DNA of 10,837 nucleotides, taken from Candidatus Zixiibacteriota bacterium (lineage in GTDB: Bacteria > Zixibacteria > MSB-5A5 > SM1-73). Of the stretch, positions 1 to 5,861 are shown piece by piece. Position numbers and translations under genes: made by a program. The stretch covers positions 1 through 10,837 of the forward strand of contig JAGMBK010000058.1 of NCBI GenBank assembly GCA_023129805.1, written 5' to 3'. The notes beneath the pieces are model-generated. The model made no database searches and had not been told where the DNA came from. It saw only the letters and a list, made by a program, of their open reading frames with translations. How positions within the stretch are numbered: position 1 is the stretch's first letter; each line of letters starts with the position of its first letter.

Positions 1-487
1 CATTCAAGAATCCCAGCTCAATCATTATTAAAATTCCAACCACTTCTCCTCCCAACTTCTCTACCAGTTTGCAGGTGGCTTTGATGGTTCCGCCGGTGGC
101 TAAAAGATCATCCACGATCAAAACCCTCTGTCCGGGTGTGACTGCATCCTTGTGAATTTCCAAAGTATCGGTGCCGTATTCTAAATCATATTTCTGCTCC
201 ACCGTTCGTGCCGGAAGCTTGCCGAATTTCCTGATGGGAATAAATCCTACCTTCAACCGGTTCGCCAGCACGCCTCCAAAGATGAATCCGCGGGACTCCA
301 CCGCCGCCACTAAATCCACCTTCTTATCCTTGCATTTTTCAAAAAATATGTTTATCACCTCATCAAAAGCATCTCCTCTTTTTATCAGGGTGGTGATATC
401 CTTGAACACTATCCCCTTTTTGGGATAGTCGGGCACATCTCTTATAAGCTCTCTCAACTTAGCGGTATCGATTACGCTTTTTTCCAT
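1..487 (-). CDS. apt: Adenine phosphoribosyltransferase, 3' end cut by window
   Basis: Cytoplasmic purine salvage enzyme that joins adenine and PRPP to give AMP and pyrophosphate. I translated this by eye from base 487: it starts MEKSVIDTAKLRELIRDVPD, contains the typical PDYPKKGIVFKDIT segment (about residues 19-32) and the type I phosphoribosyltransferase PRPP loop VDDLLATGGT at about residues 125-134. The two acidic residues (D126, D127) and the TGGT loop are intact. The ATG at 487-485 follows an AGAGGAGA ribosome site. 162 residues are visible and the frame is still open at base 2; the family is about 170-180 residues, so only the last 10-15 are missing. It follows the acylphosphatase gene on the same strand after a 54-bp spacer of degenerate repeats and may be co-transcribed with it. 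Confidence 0.95.
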   Translation of the reverse strand, partial: MEKSVIDTAKLRELIRDVPDYPKKGIVFKDITTLIKRGDAFDEVINIFFEKCKDKKVDLVAAVESRGFIFGGVLANRLKVGFIPIRKFGKLPARTVEQKYDLEYGTDTLEIHKDAVTPGQRVLIVDDLLATGGTIKATCKLVEKLGGEVVGILIMIELGFLN

Positions 488-541
488 TTTTTCTCCTCTG
501 CAAACTGGTAACTGTAAACTGCCAACTGGAAACTGTCCTCT

Positions 542-844
542 TCAAAATTTTATGTCAAAGTTCTTATATTTATTTTCGTATTCGCCCCACTCAATTCTTA
601 TATCAGTCACATGGACGGATCTTGGACCGATCCTCAACTCTTTGATGAAATCAAGGATCATCGGTCGGTATCCTTCCACCCCCACCTCTACATCGTCGTT
701 ATACAGATTTCTCACATAGCCTTTCAGATTATACTCTTCAGCTTTCCTCATCACAAACCAGCGATAGCCCACTCCCTGAACTAATCCGGATATAACCAGA
801 TGAGCGCTTACCAGTCCTTCTGATCCTGTGGACTTGTCATTCAT
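542..844 (-). CDS. acyP: Acylphosphatase
   Basis: Small cytosolic hydrolase that splits the carboxyl-phosphate bond of acylphosphates. At 100 residues it has the usual size (90-100) with a short extra N-terminal tail. The signature SGLVQGVGYRWF lies at residues 19-30, with the phosphate-binding loop and catalytic Arg28; the second signature GYVRNLYNDDVEV at residues 42-54 supplies the catalytic Asn46. The physiological role of the family is not well fixed. The start codon overlaps the end of the upstream gene on the same strand by 8 bases (837-844), which suggests translational coupling. No separate terminator or promoter is seen between it and apt. Confidence 0.93.
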   Translation of the reverse strand: MNDKSTGSEGLVSAHLVISGLVQGVGYRWFVMRKAEEYNLKGYVRNLYNDDVEVGVEGYRPMILDFIKELRIGPRSVHVTDIRIEWGEYENKYKNFDIKF

Positions 845-1319
845 AACCTTTTTGCAAAGCTTTTGCCTGATTTAAAGCGATGCTGACAGCTTCTTGCGCA
901 TTTTTTGCCTGAACAATTCTCTCCGACACTTCCCAGGTGGAAAGACCAACAACCAGCTTGCCTAATTTGAGAGAGAAGGCGATCTCAGAGAGGGTTCCGA
1001 ACTCTCCTGGGAAGGCGATCACCACATCGGAGTTGCGAATGACCAAAAGATTTCTTCCCTCTCCCAATCCGGTGGCTATGGGAAAATCTATGTAAGGGTT
1101 GGCGTGGTTTTTGTCAACGCCCGGCAGGATTCCAACGGTTATGCCACCTTGTTTTTTTGCGCCTTTGGAGGCCGCCTCCATCACTCCCCTCAACCCACCA
1201 CAAACCAACACTGCCCCAGCCTTGGCAATCCGCTCCCCTACCTCCTCTGCCAATTTATACATATTATCTGAACAATCACCCGCCCCGATCACTCCAATAA
1301 AGATTTTTCTCTTTTGCAT
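837..1319 (-). CDS. TIGR00725/LOG-like Rossmann-fold nucleotide-binding protein
   Basis: 160-residue protein of the family usually annotated TIGR00725, a relative of the LOG cytokinin-riboside phosphoribohydrolase and DprA/SLOG folds. Visible motifs are an N-terminal Rossmann strand and glycine loop (IGVIGAGD, residues 8-15), a CGGLRGVMEAA motif (40-50), LGEGRN (85-90) and PGEFGTLSE (104-112), matching the LOG PGGxGTxxE site with Glu in place of the second Gly. LOG enzymes release nucleobases from nucleoside monophosphates; whether this one does is unknown. Its neighbours, apt and acylphosphatase, would fit a nucleotide-salvage or housekeeping role, but that is inference. The ribosome site before the ATG at 1319 is weak (CGGTAA). 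It lies 64 bp downstream of tRNA-Pro and probably shares its transcript. Confidence 0.85.
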   Translation of the reverse strand: MQKRKIFIGVIGAGDCSDNMYKLAEEVGERIAKAGAVLVCGGLRGVMEAASKGAKKQGGITVGILPGVDKNHANPYIDFPIATGLGEGRNLLVIRNSDVVIAFPGEFGTLSEIAFSLKLGKLVVGLSTWEVSERIVQAKNAQEAVSIALNQAKALQKGYE

Positions 1320-1383
1320 TTACCGTGAACTATGAGCAGACGCTCACCCGTCTGGGTGAACCATGAACTGTGAACCAACAATC

Positions 1384-1457
1384 TCGGGGCGACTGGATTT
1401 GAACCAGCGACTCCTTGGTCCCGAACCAAGTGCTCTACCAGACTGAGCCACGCCCCG
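1384..1457 (-). tRNA. tRNA-Pro (anticodon CGG)
   Basis: Full 74-nt cloverleaf on the minus strand. The acceptor stem CGGGGCG/CGCCCCG pairs perfectly over 7 bp with discriminator A at 1384. The D arm is GCTC...GAGC, the anticodon stem CTTGG/CCAAG encloses the loop TTCGGGA, so the anticodon is CGG (reads CCG, proline), with the G37 typical of tRNA-Pro. The T stem GCTGG/CCAGT closes the loop TTCAAAT. CCA is not encoded; the next bases are GAT. The 5' end lies only 7 bases after the stop codon of a small ORF, and I see no consensus promoter in the 60 bp before it, so it probably depends on transcription from the upstream cassette. A partial second copy of its 5' half lies at 2476-2511. Confidence 0.96.
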
Positions 1458-1464
1458 AATAGCA

Positions 1465-1647
1465 CTATTCATCTTTGGATTTATGCGACTTTTCTTCTTT
1501 CTCTTCGAGAGTAAGAAGACTTTTTAGCTTGGGATCTGGTTTTACATCTTCTTTAACGGTGCTGGTGAGTTTCGGATCCGGCGTAATTTTGACTTTGGGT
1601 TCGTCCTTGTGTGGTTTAGAATTTTGATCTTTTCTCAGTTCAGTCAT
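1465..1647 (-). CDS. Small charged, probably disordered protein
   Basis: 60 residues, almost entirely Lys, Glu, Asp, Pro, Ser and Thr, with no hydrophobic core, no Cys and no signal peptide; not recognised. It contains a short internal repeat: PDPKLTS at residues 23-29 and PDPKLKS at 37-43, 14 residues apart. The ATG at 1647 follows GAGGGG at good spacing, and the gene begins 13 bases after the stop of the membrane-protein gene, so the two look like one transcription unit. The stop codon is 7 bases from the 5' end of tRNA-Pro. A non-coding reading cannot be excluded for so short and biased a sequence; the ribosome site and tight packing favour a real gene. Confidence 0.55.
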   Translation of the reverse strand: MTELRKDQNSKPHKDEPKVKITPDPKLTSTVKEDVKPDPKLKSLLTLEEKEEKSHKSKDE

Positions 1648-1660
1648 AGTTATCCCCTCA

Positions 1661-2155
1661 CTATTGTTTACTTTTTAATAATATTATGCAGTGACTAGCC
1701 ACGAAAAGTATTATTCCTAACGTCAAAAACAAGAATGAAAGTCTGACCAATTTTGCTTTTCTCTCAATTTTTCGTTTGTTTTCCTCAAAAGAGATAACCC
1801 AATTATCTAATATTTGCTTTGCAGTCTCATCGGACTTTTTTACCAAATAGTTCTCTACCAAAGGACGGGGCTCAGGATCGCGACGGTATTCAACCACCCA
1901 ATAGGCTATTAAAGAAAAAAGAGCGGAAATGAAGATAAGCAGTGGAGGGCTCATTGTTAACCACAGAGTTTGTCCGCCATTTTGCGAGGACCAAAGAGAT
2001 GATGCGAGAATTACACCGCAAAAACCAAGAACAATGCTCGCCTTTGTGTCCAAGGTGCTTATAGCGCGAAACTGTATTTCTAACCGAGCATTTACCTCTT
2101 TAAATACTACGTCAAGAGAGGGATAATCAATTTTTATTTCACTGTTTTCAATCAT
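1661..2155 (-). CDS. Three-helix membrane protein, SLATT/PycTM-like by appearance
   Basis: 164 residues. An N-terminal cytosolic helix ends in ISTLDTKAS (about residues 33-41), which leads straight into a membrane segment (about 41-57); a second segment lies at about 69-89, and the third near the C terminus (about 138-158). Between helices 2 and 3 lies a charged 50-residue stretch (RRDPEPRP, then a Lys/Arg-rich helix). The LDTKAS-into-membrane arrangement resembles small membrane modules of the SLATT and Pycsar-effector (PycTM, formerly DUF5706) kind, but no cyclase or nucleotide sensor gene lies beside it, so an immunity role is only a possibility. The ATG at 2155 follows TGGAGTAACA. It is the middle gene of a cassette located between a tRNA remnant and tRNA-Pro. 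Confidence 0.7.
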   Translation of the reverse strand: MIENSEIKIDYPSLDVVFKEVNARLEIQFRAISTLDTKASIVLGFCGVILASSLWSSQNGGQTLWLTMSPPLLIFISALFSLIAYWVVEYRRDPEPRPLVENYLVKKSDETAKQILDNWVISFEENKRKIERKAKLVRLSFLFLTLGIILFVASHCIILLKSKQ

Positions 2156-2248
2156 TGTTACTCCAGATTTCCACTATTTGTTTTAGCCAGTGTTTACCTA
2201 ACTGAACCATACCCCCAAAAGATCCTTTATGAAGGACATAATCAAACT

Positions 2249-2458
2249 CTATAGAATACATAGAAAATCTTCTTCCTTTGGAACTCGAAGAACCGAAGGC
2301 AATATTTCGGGATACTTCTCCCTGGAGACCTTTTCCACTTCTTCACGAGATTGACCAACTGCAACCAATTCTTCGTTAGCAATGGCCACATATTGTCCAC
2401 CGTATTTTTCTACAAGCTCACTGAAGTGCTTGAGAATCCATTTTTGATCTTCGGTCAT
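2249..2458 (-). CDS. DUF5678-like small protein
   Basis: 69-residue soluble protein with the pattern I associate with the DUF5678 family: an N-terminal WILKHFSELVEKYGGQYVAI (residues 7-26), then a short strand with AVGQSREEVEK (33-43) and a terminal KYPEILPSVLRVPKEED (48-64). Function is unknown for the family. There are no Cys pairs, signal peptide or membrane segments. The start ATG at 2458 follows AAAGGAGAACCACC, a strong ribosome site placed directly after the tRNA-Pro remnant. The promoter at 2533-2561 would give it a leader of about 65 nt made mostly of the tRNA 5' half. First gene of the cassette that ends at tRNA-Pro; 93 bp separate it from the membrane-protein gene. Confidence 0.8.
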   Translation of the reverse strand: MTEDQKWILKHFSELVEKYGGQYVAIANEELVAVGQSREEVEKVSREKYPEILPSVLRVPKEEDFLCIL

Positions 2459-2475
2459 GGTGGTTCTCCTTTAGT

Positions 2476-2511
2476 CGACCAAGTACTCTAACCAGTCTGA
2501 GCCACGCCCCG
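2476..2511 (-). pseudogene. tRNA-Pro 5'-half remnant
   Basis: Read on the minus strand, this starts CGGGGCGTGGCTCAG exactly like tRNA-Pro at 1457, continues through a D arm differing by an A/T change, one inserted T and a C-to-T change at the end of the D stem, and then ACTTGG of the anticodon stem. Similarity stops in the anticodon loop (GGTCGAC here, GGTTCGG in the intact gene). No T arm or 3' acceptor strand follows, so it cannot make a tRNA. The bases before both copies share TGCTAT. It may be the left-over 5' half of the original gene after an insertion, or a decayed tandem tRNA gene. Confidence 0.8.
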
Positions 2512-2532
2512 ATAGCATCTTGATCGGGAAGT

Positions 2533-2561
2533 ATTTTACATGCTTTTGGCAGAAAAGTCAA
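2533..2561 (-). promoter_or_regulatory. Sigma70-type promoter before the tRNA remnant
   Basis: On the minus strand: -35 TTGACT (2561-2556), 17-bp spacer, -10 TAAAAT (2538-2533). The -10 box ends 21 bases before the 5' end of the tRNA-Pro remnant, the placement expected for a tRNA promoter. Today it would drive the DUF5678-like gene, the membrane protein, the small charged protein and then the intact tRNA-Pro. Confidence 0.65.
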
Positions 2562-2687
2562 CAAAATAATTCAGGAAGCCCTATATCGACTAAGTAGGAA
2601 TGTTAGATCATATATTTGAATAAGGCGTATTCGATCGACACTTTGTGCCAAAATAATAGCATAGAGGTTCGAAAACTCGGACACAAA

Positions 2688-3632
2688 TCATTCTTCAAAC
2701 TGGAAATTGGTAATGAGCTCATCGAAATCCTGTTTCAGGGAATCAAATCTCTCAACAGGTGCATAACAGATGATGCTAAAAAGATTCTCTTTTACCATGA
2801 TGAAAATGTGCTTAAACTTTAGACCGATTCCCTCTTCGGATCCTTTATATTCGAGAACATAAATTTCTTTATCGCCGAGTTTGCTCGCTCGGCCCGATAG
2901 CTTTTCAAAATTTTTGATCTGTGATTTTAGTTGGAGCTCAAAGCTGGACACTATCGATTCCAGTGAAGCAATCCCTTTGATTTCATGATCCTGAATCTGG
3001 AGAGTCGGAGCTAATCCAGAGTATCTGGTATTATAGAAAGCCACCGGTATCTGGCGCATCGGGGTTTCAGTGGTGCATTCCCAAAAGTCATTTGGCATTC
3101 TTACTATTCCGAAGTCCGGCACTATGGCTGAGTCTCCGGCGCAAACGGTGGTATCTACTACACTATTGCACCTATCAAAGGTGATCATTTGGTCGCAGTA
3201 GTCGATGGAGACCTTGAATTCTGACACGAAGTCAAACCCTAAGAATCCGGAAATGTCGCTGCCAAGCATCTGTTTGATACCCACATCAAAATTTGTTGCC
3301 CCGCACTGGAGATCATGTCGCACTAAACCATCAATGCCTATCGAGTCCACCTGAACCAACAACGCATCTACTTCACGACCGATAAGTTTTACCTTCGCCT
3401 CACCAATTACATTTAAGCCTAACGCTTCTGCTGTTTTCTTCTCAATAACCGTTTTCGAAGCGCCTGTATCTAATACAAAGATCTTTGAGATCCCGTTGAC
3501 ATTGATCTTAACCGCAATAAGGTTCGCCCTGAACTCGAACGGAACGGTTACGGTTTGGGCGTGTGCGCTATCAGGGCAATAAGATGCTAATGCACAAAAC
3601 ATTGCAATGATTATCAAAATTCTTTTTAACAT
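2688..3632 (-). CDS. Secreted retropepsin-like aspartic protease with C-terminal PsbP/DcrB-like domain
   Basis: 314 residues from the ATG at 3632, chosen because AGAAAGGAGTG stands just before it and it begins a signal peptide (MLKRILIIIAMFCALAS...SAHA, cleavage near residue 25). The open frame extends 22 codons further but without a signal or ribosome site. Residues about 30-145 are a retropepsin-type fold: catalytic LDTGAS at 54-59 and the hydrophobic-Gly partner motif GFLGFDF at 129-135. Such single-lobe proteases act as dimers. The last 100 residues (from about 210) carry a pattern of the PsbP/DcrB type: a paired helix, then KEIYVLEYKG, IFIMVKENLFSIICYAPVE and the closing RFDSLKQDFDELITNFQF. 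It probably acts in the periplasm or outside the cell. Six Cys in the mature middle and C-terminal parts could form disulfides. Substrate unknown. Confidence 0.85.
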   Translation of the reverse strand: MLKRILIIIAMFCALASYCPDSAHAQTVTVPFEFRANLIAVKINVNGISKIFVLDTGASKTVIEKKTAEALGLNVIGEAKVKLIGREVDALLVQVDSIGIDGLVRHDLQCGATNFDVGIKQMLGSDISGFLGFDFVSEFKVSIDYCDQMITFDRCNSVVDTTVCAGDSAIVPDFGIVRMPNDFWECTTETPMRQIPVAFYNTRYSGLAPTLQIQDHEIKGIASLESIVSSFELQLKSQIKNFEKLSGRASKLGDKEIYVLEYKGSEEGIGLKFKHIFIMVKENLFSIICYAPVERFDSLKQDFDELITNFQFEE

Positions 3633-3665
3633 TTTCACTCCTTTCTTCAGGGAATTACAAGAAAT

Positions 3666-3772
3666 GTAGGTTGGGCTGTCCAAAGGATATGAATGCATTC
3701 ATACGAACTGCCCGGCGAGCTAATTCTGTGGGTATCGGGTAGCTCCCTTTACGGGTCGCAACCCGACCTATT
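3666..3772. repeat. Palindromic intergenic repeat with imperfect terminal inverted repeats
   Basis: Non-coding block between the lipoprotein and protease genes. The ends are imperfect inverted repeats (TAGGTTGGGC on the left; TAGGTCGGGT read from the right). Inside is a perfect 16-bp palindrome TATGAATGCATTCATA (3688-3703), and near the right end a hairpin CGGGT-CGCA-ACCCG. The ends resemble those of the element at 4776-4858, so both may belong to one family of small intergenic repeats. Confidence 0.45.
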
Positions 3773-3786
3773 TGCTGAATACAAAC

Positions 3787-4746
3787 TTAATACCCAATAG
3801 TAATGTAAAAACGTGATGTATAGGACCAACCTTCCTTGTAAGCATGAGTACCTTTAAATGGATTTACCGTGGGATTATCCACCTCTGCAGCAACCTGATA
3901 ATTCCCCCCTGAAAGCTCGATGGTTTTCGTTTGTCGGGGTTGGAAAAACACGCTTAAGGTTTCAGGACCGACGTAATAGACGCGAAGTAAATATTGCGTA
4001 TCATTTTCTGTATCAATTTTTACCTTTCCACCAGGCAAATTTTCATCAGTTCCGTCTGGAGGATGCAACTCCCCTGCGGTGGTATCCTTGTGGATACGAT
4101 TTACCTTTTCGGCTATTCTCCTTTTTTCTAAATCCTTACCGATCTTTTTAACCTCGTCCACATTCTTGCTATCAGAAAACACTTCCAAGAATTTCTTCAC
4201 CTTTTCAACAGTAGGTTTTGATTTTACAATGTGAAAAGCTAATTCTTGCGCTTGTTCTTTGTATTTACTGTGTGGATACTTTTTTGCAAACTCGATGCAT
4301 GCTTGAAATGTTCCGATCTTTTTGGCTTTTCGGAAATCAAGTCCTTCAATTAGTGAGCTGATTTTTTCCTTTTCAGCTTCATCGCTGGTGAACCCTTGAG
4401 CCTTACTATAATACCAAAGAGCTGAATCTACCTCGTCCTTCCCGGAGAAAATTTCTGCCAACCTGATGTAAGGAGTAGACTCCCTTGGAGCATGTCTGAC
4501 GGTTTCCTGACACCAGTATATCGCTTTGACCGTATCCTCACCAAGATACAAATCCACTATACGTAAACATATATCAGTTGCTTCTTTGCCTCCTTTCCCT
4601 TCTAGGGCTAATTCGTATTCTTTAATCGCTTCTGCGATCTTCCCTTCTTTCCCATATTTCTCTGCTTTCTCCAAATGACTTTCACAACCCCAAGTGACTG
4701 TGAGACAAAAAAGAAGTGCAATCACATATTTTATTTTTGGTAGCAT
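3787..4746 (-). CDS. TPR lipoprotein with C-terminal beta domain
   Basis: 319 residues. The N terminus is a short signal (MLPKIKYVIALLFCLTVTWG) ending at Cys21; the lipobox VTWGC is atypical with Trp at -2, but lipidation is likely. Helical repeats of the tetratricopeptide kind begin at once: residues about 24-52 (EKAEKYGKEGKIAEAIKEYELALEG is a clear TPR), then weaker units to about 125, followed by a helical linker with KYPHSKYKEQAQ. The last 90 residues are beta-rich (ENDTQYLLRVYY, PRQTKTIELSGGNYQVAAEV, NPFKGTHAY, YTSRFYITIGY), a separate domain I have no name for. TPRs usually hold protein partners, so a scaffold on an envelope membrane is a fair guess. The ATG at 4746 follows a strong AGGAGG. 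No catalytic motif is seen. Confidence 0.82.
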   Translation of the reverse strand: MLPKIKYVIALLFCLTVTWGCESHLEKAEKYGKEGKIAEAIKEYELALEGKGGKEATDICLRIVDLYLGEDTVKAIYWCQETVRHAPRESTPYIRLAEIFSGKDEVDSALWYYSKAQGFTSDEAEKEKISSLIEGLDFRKAKKIGTFQACIEFAKKYPHSKYKEQAQELAFHIVKSKPTVEKVKKFLEVFSDSKNVDEVKKIGKDLEKRRIAEKVNRIHKDTTAGELHPPDGTDENLPGGKVKIDTENDTQYLLRVYYVGPETLSVFFQPRQTKTIELSGGNYQVAAEVDNPTVNPFKGTHAYKEGWSYTSRFYITIGY

Positions 4747-4775
4747 GGGATATACCTCCTAAGAAAAATAGTTTT

Positions 4776-4858
4776 GTAGGTCAACCATCCTCCGATTTAT
4801 CGGGGGTGGTTGGCAAATCCTTTGTTTTGCCAAGCAGGCTTCGCCATGCTTGACCTAC
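4776..4858. repeat. 83-bp multi-hairpin repeat element with terminal inverted repeats
   Basis: Ends are GTAGGTCAACCAT on the left and GTAGGTCAAGCAT read from the right (12 of 13 match). Between them lie three successive hairpins: CCATCCTCCGAT/ATCGGGGGTGG, TTGGCAAA/TTTGCCAA (8 bp perfect) and GGC-TTC-GCC. The core CCGATTTATCGG reappears, as CCGATAAATCGG, in the hairpin at 10768-10799. It sits in the leader of the lipoprotein gene. No coding capacity. Confidence 0.65.
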
Positions 4859-4929
4859 CACTACTTTGTATTGCATACAAACAAAATAACATTTTTATTC
4901 CCAATTCAAAAGAAAAAAATATTCCAAGC

Positions 4930-4961
4930 AAAAAAAATCCCTGGCCCAGATGGGCCAGGGA
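4930..4961 (-). terminator. Rho-independent terminator of the T9SS cargo gene
   Basis: On the minus strand a perfect 11-bp stem TCCCTGGCCCA/TGGGCCAGGGA (4961-4938) with a 2-nt centre is followed directly by a run of T (4937-4930). It lies 57 bp after the stop codon of the secreted protein gene and before the lipoprotein gene, so the two are separate transcripts. Confidence 0.88.
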
Positions 4962-5018
4962 CTTATCTTCTCTTTTGGTTACATGGTCAGTCCCCAAATG
5001 GGGGGATCTGTCTTTCTT

Positions 5019-5861
5019 TTATCTTAGCAGAGTCATCTTCTGAATCGACTCGAAGTCGCCGGCTTTGATGCGATAAAAATACACTCCGCTGGCTACATCC
5101 CCACCTTGTCCGTTCTTCCCATTCCAGATAACCGAGTGATCTCCAGCCGGAAGCACCTCATCCACCAGATTGTTGACCACCTGACCCAGGATGTTGTAAA
5201 CCTTAAGATTCACGGGAGCAGCCTGAGGCAGAGTGAACTTAATCACGGTTTCCGGGTTGAATGGGTTGGGATAATTCCGCTCCAGCTTGAAAAGCAAGGG
5301 CCTTGGTTCTTCCAGTTCCTCTGCGTCACCGTGCTTGATGGGAATCTGAACGTCCGCCTCCTTAATTCTCTTCTGGCAGATGGAATTACCCTTATCATCT
5401 ACCACGTTGAAGTAAACCTTTCCAGCAGAAAGCGGCCAGGCGGTGATTTTGAGCTCGGGACGGCAACGGCTGTTCTTTGAGCTGAAGTGCAGTGTGGCGA
5501 TCAAGCCTTCACCCGCTGGAAGAACGTCATCAATATTCTCATCCAAAGCCCGGATCACTCCAATGAGCACTCTCTTGTTCTGATTGTCAATACCGGGGAA
5601 ATGCAGAAAATGTGCCACCCGGCTCCCGGTAAAATCGATTTCGGTGCACTCGATGTCTGAGCCCAAGGAACCGAAGCTCAAAGGTATGGAGACACCAGCC
5701 ATTCCCTTGGTGTTCTCCAGATAAAGCATTACCTTCGCCGTGTTAGCGCTTTTGGTGGGAACATTCTGATAGCTCAAAGGGTCCCCACAATCAGCCAGAG
5801 CAGTCGACCCGACCAAAACAAAAGCCAGAACCACGAGCCCTGCTAAGATCTTTCGAGGCAT
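5019..5861 (-). CDS. Secreted cohesin-like protein with T9SS C-terminal sorting tail
   Basis: 280 residues from the ATG at 5861. It starts with a standard signal peptide ([23 protein letters not shown], about 23 residues). Residues about 40-150 form a beta-sandwich resembling cohesin-like domains: [22 protein letters not shown], then LIATLHFSS. The C-terminal 80 residues carry the FlgD-like/type IX sorting domain: [50 protein letters not shown], ending KMTLLR. This tail targets proteins through the type IX secretion system to the cell surface or outside; the T9SS machinery is not in this window. Two starts are possible. The ATG at 5861 has AAAGGAGG at 7-bp spacing; an in-frame ATG at 5936 also has AGGAGG but would add 25 charged residues before the signal peptide, so I prefer 5861. 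A terminator follows at 4930-4961. Confidence 0.87.
   Translation of the reverse strand: MPRKILAGLVVLAFVLVGSTALADCGDPLSYQNVPTKSANTAKVMLYLENTKGMAGVSIPLSFGSLGSDIECTEIDFTGSRVAHFLHFPGIDNQNKRVLIGVIRALDENIDDVLPAGEGLIATLHFSSKNSRCRPELKITAWPLSAGKVYFNVVDDKGNSICQKRIKEADVQIPIKHGDAEELEEPRPLLFKLERNYPNPFNPETVIKFTLPQAAPVNLKVYNILGQVVNNLVDEVLPAGDHSVIWNGKNGQGGDVASGVYFYRIKAGDFESIQKMTLLR

Noticed and set aside
1325..1378. CRISPR-like or terminator reading of the spacer after tRNA-Pro
   Set aside because: The repeats are short and degenerate with no spacers, and the CAGACG/CGTCTG hairpin (about 1338-1355) has no T run after it.
2616..2822. Plus-strand 68-residue frame
   Set aside because: Mostly antisense to the C-terminal part of the aspartic protease gene, no ribosome site, no recognisable pattern.
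4797..5068. Small frames on both strands
   Set aside because: They run through the multi-hairpin repeat, the terminator or the end of the T9SS cargo gene, and lack ribosome sites.
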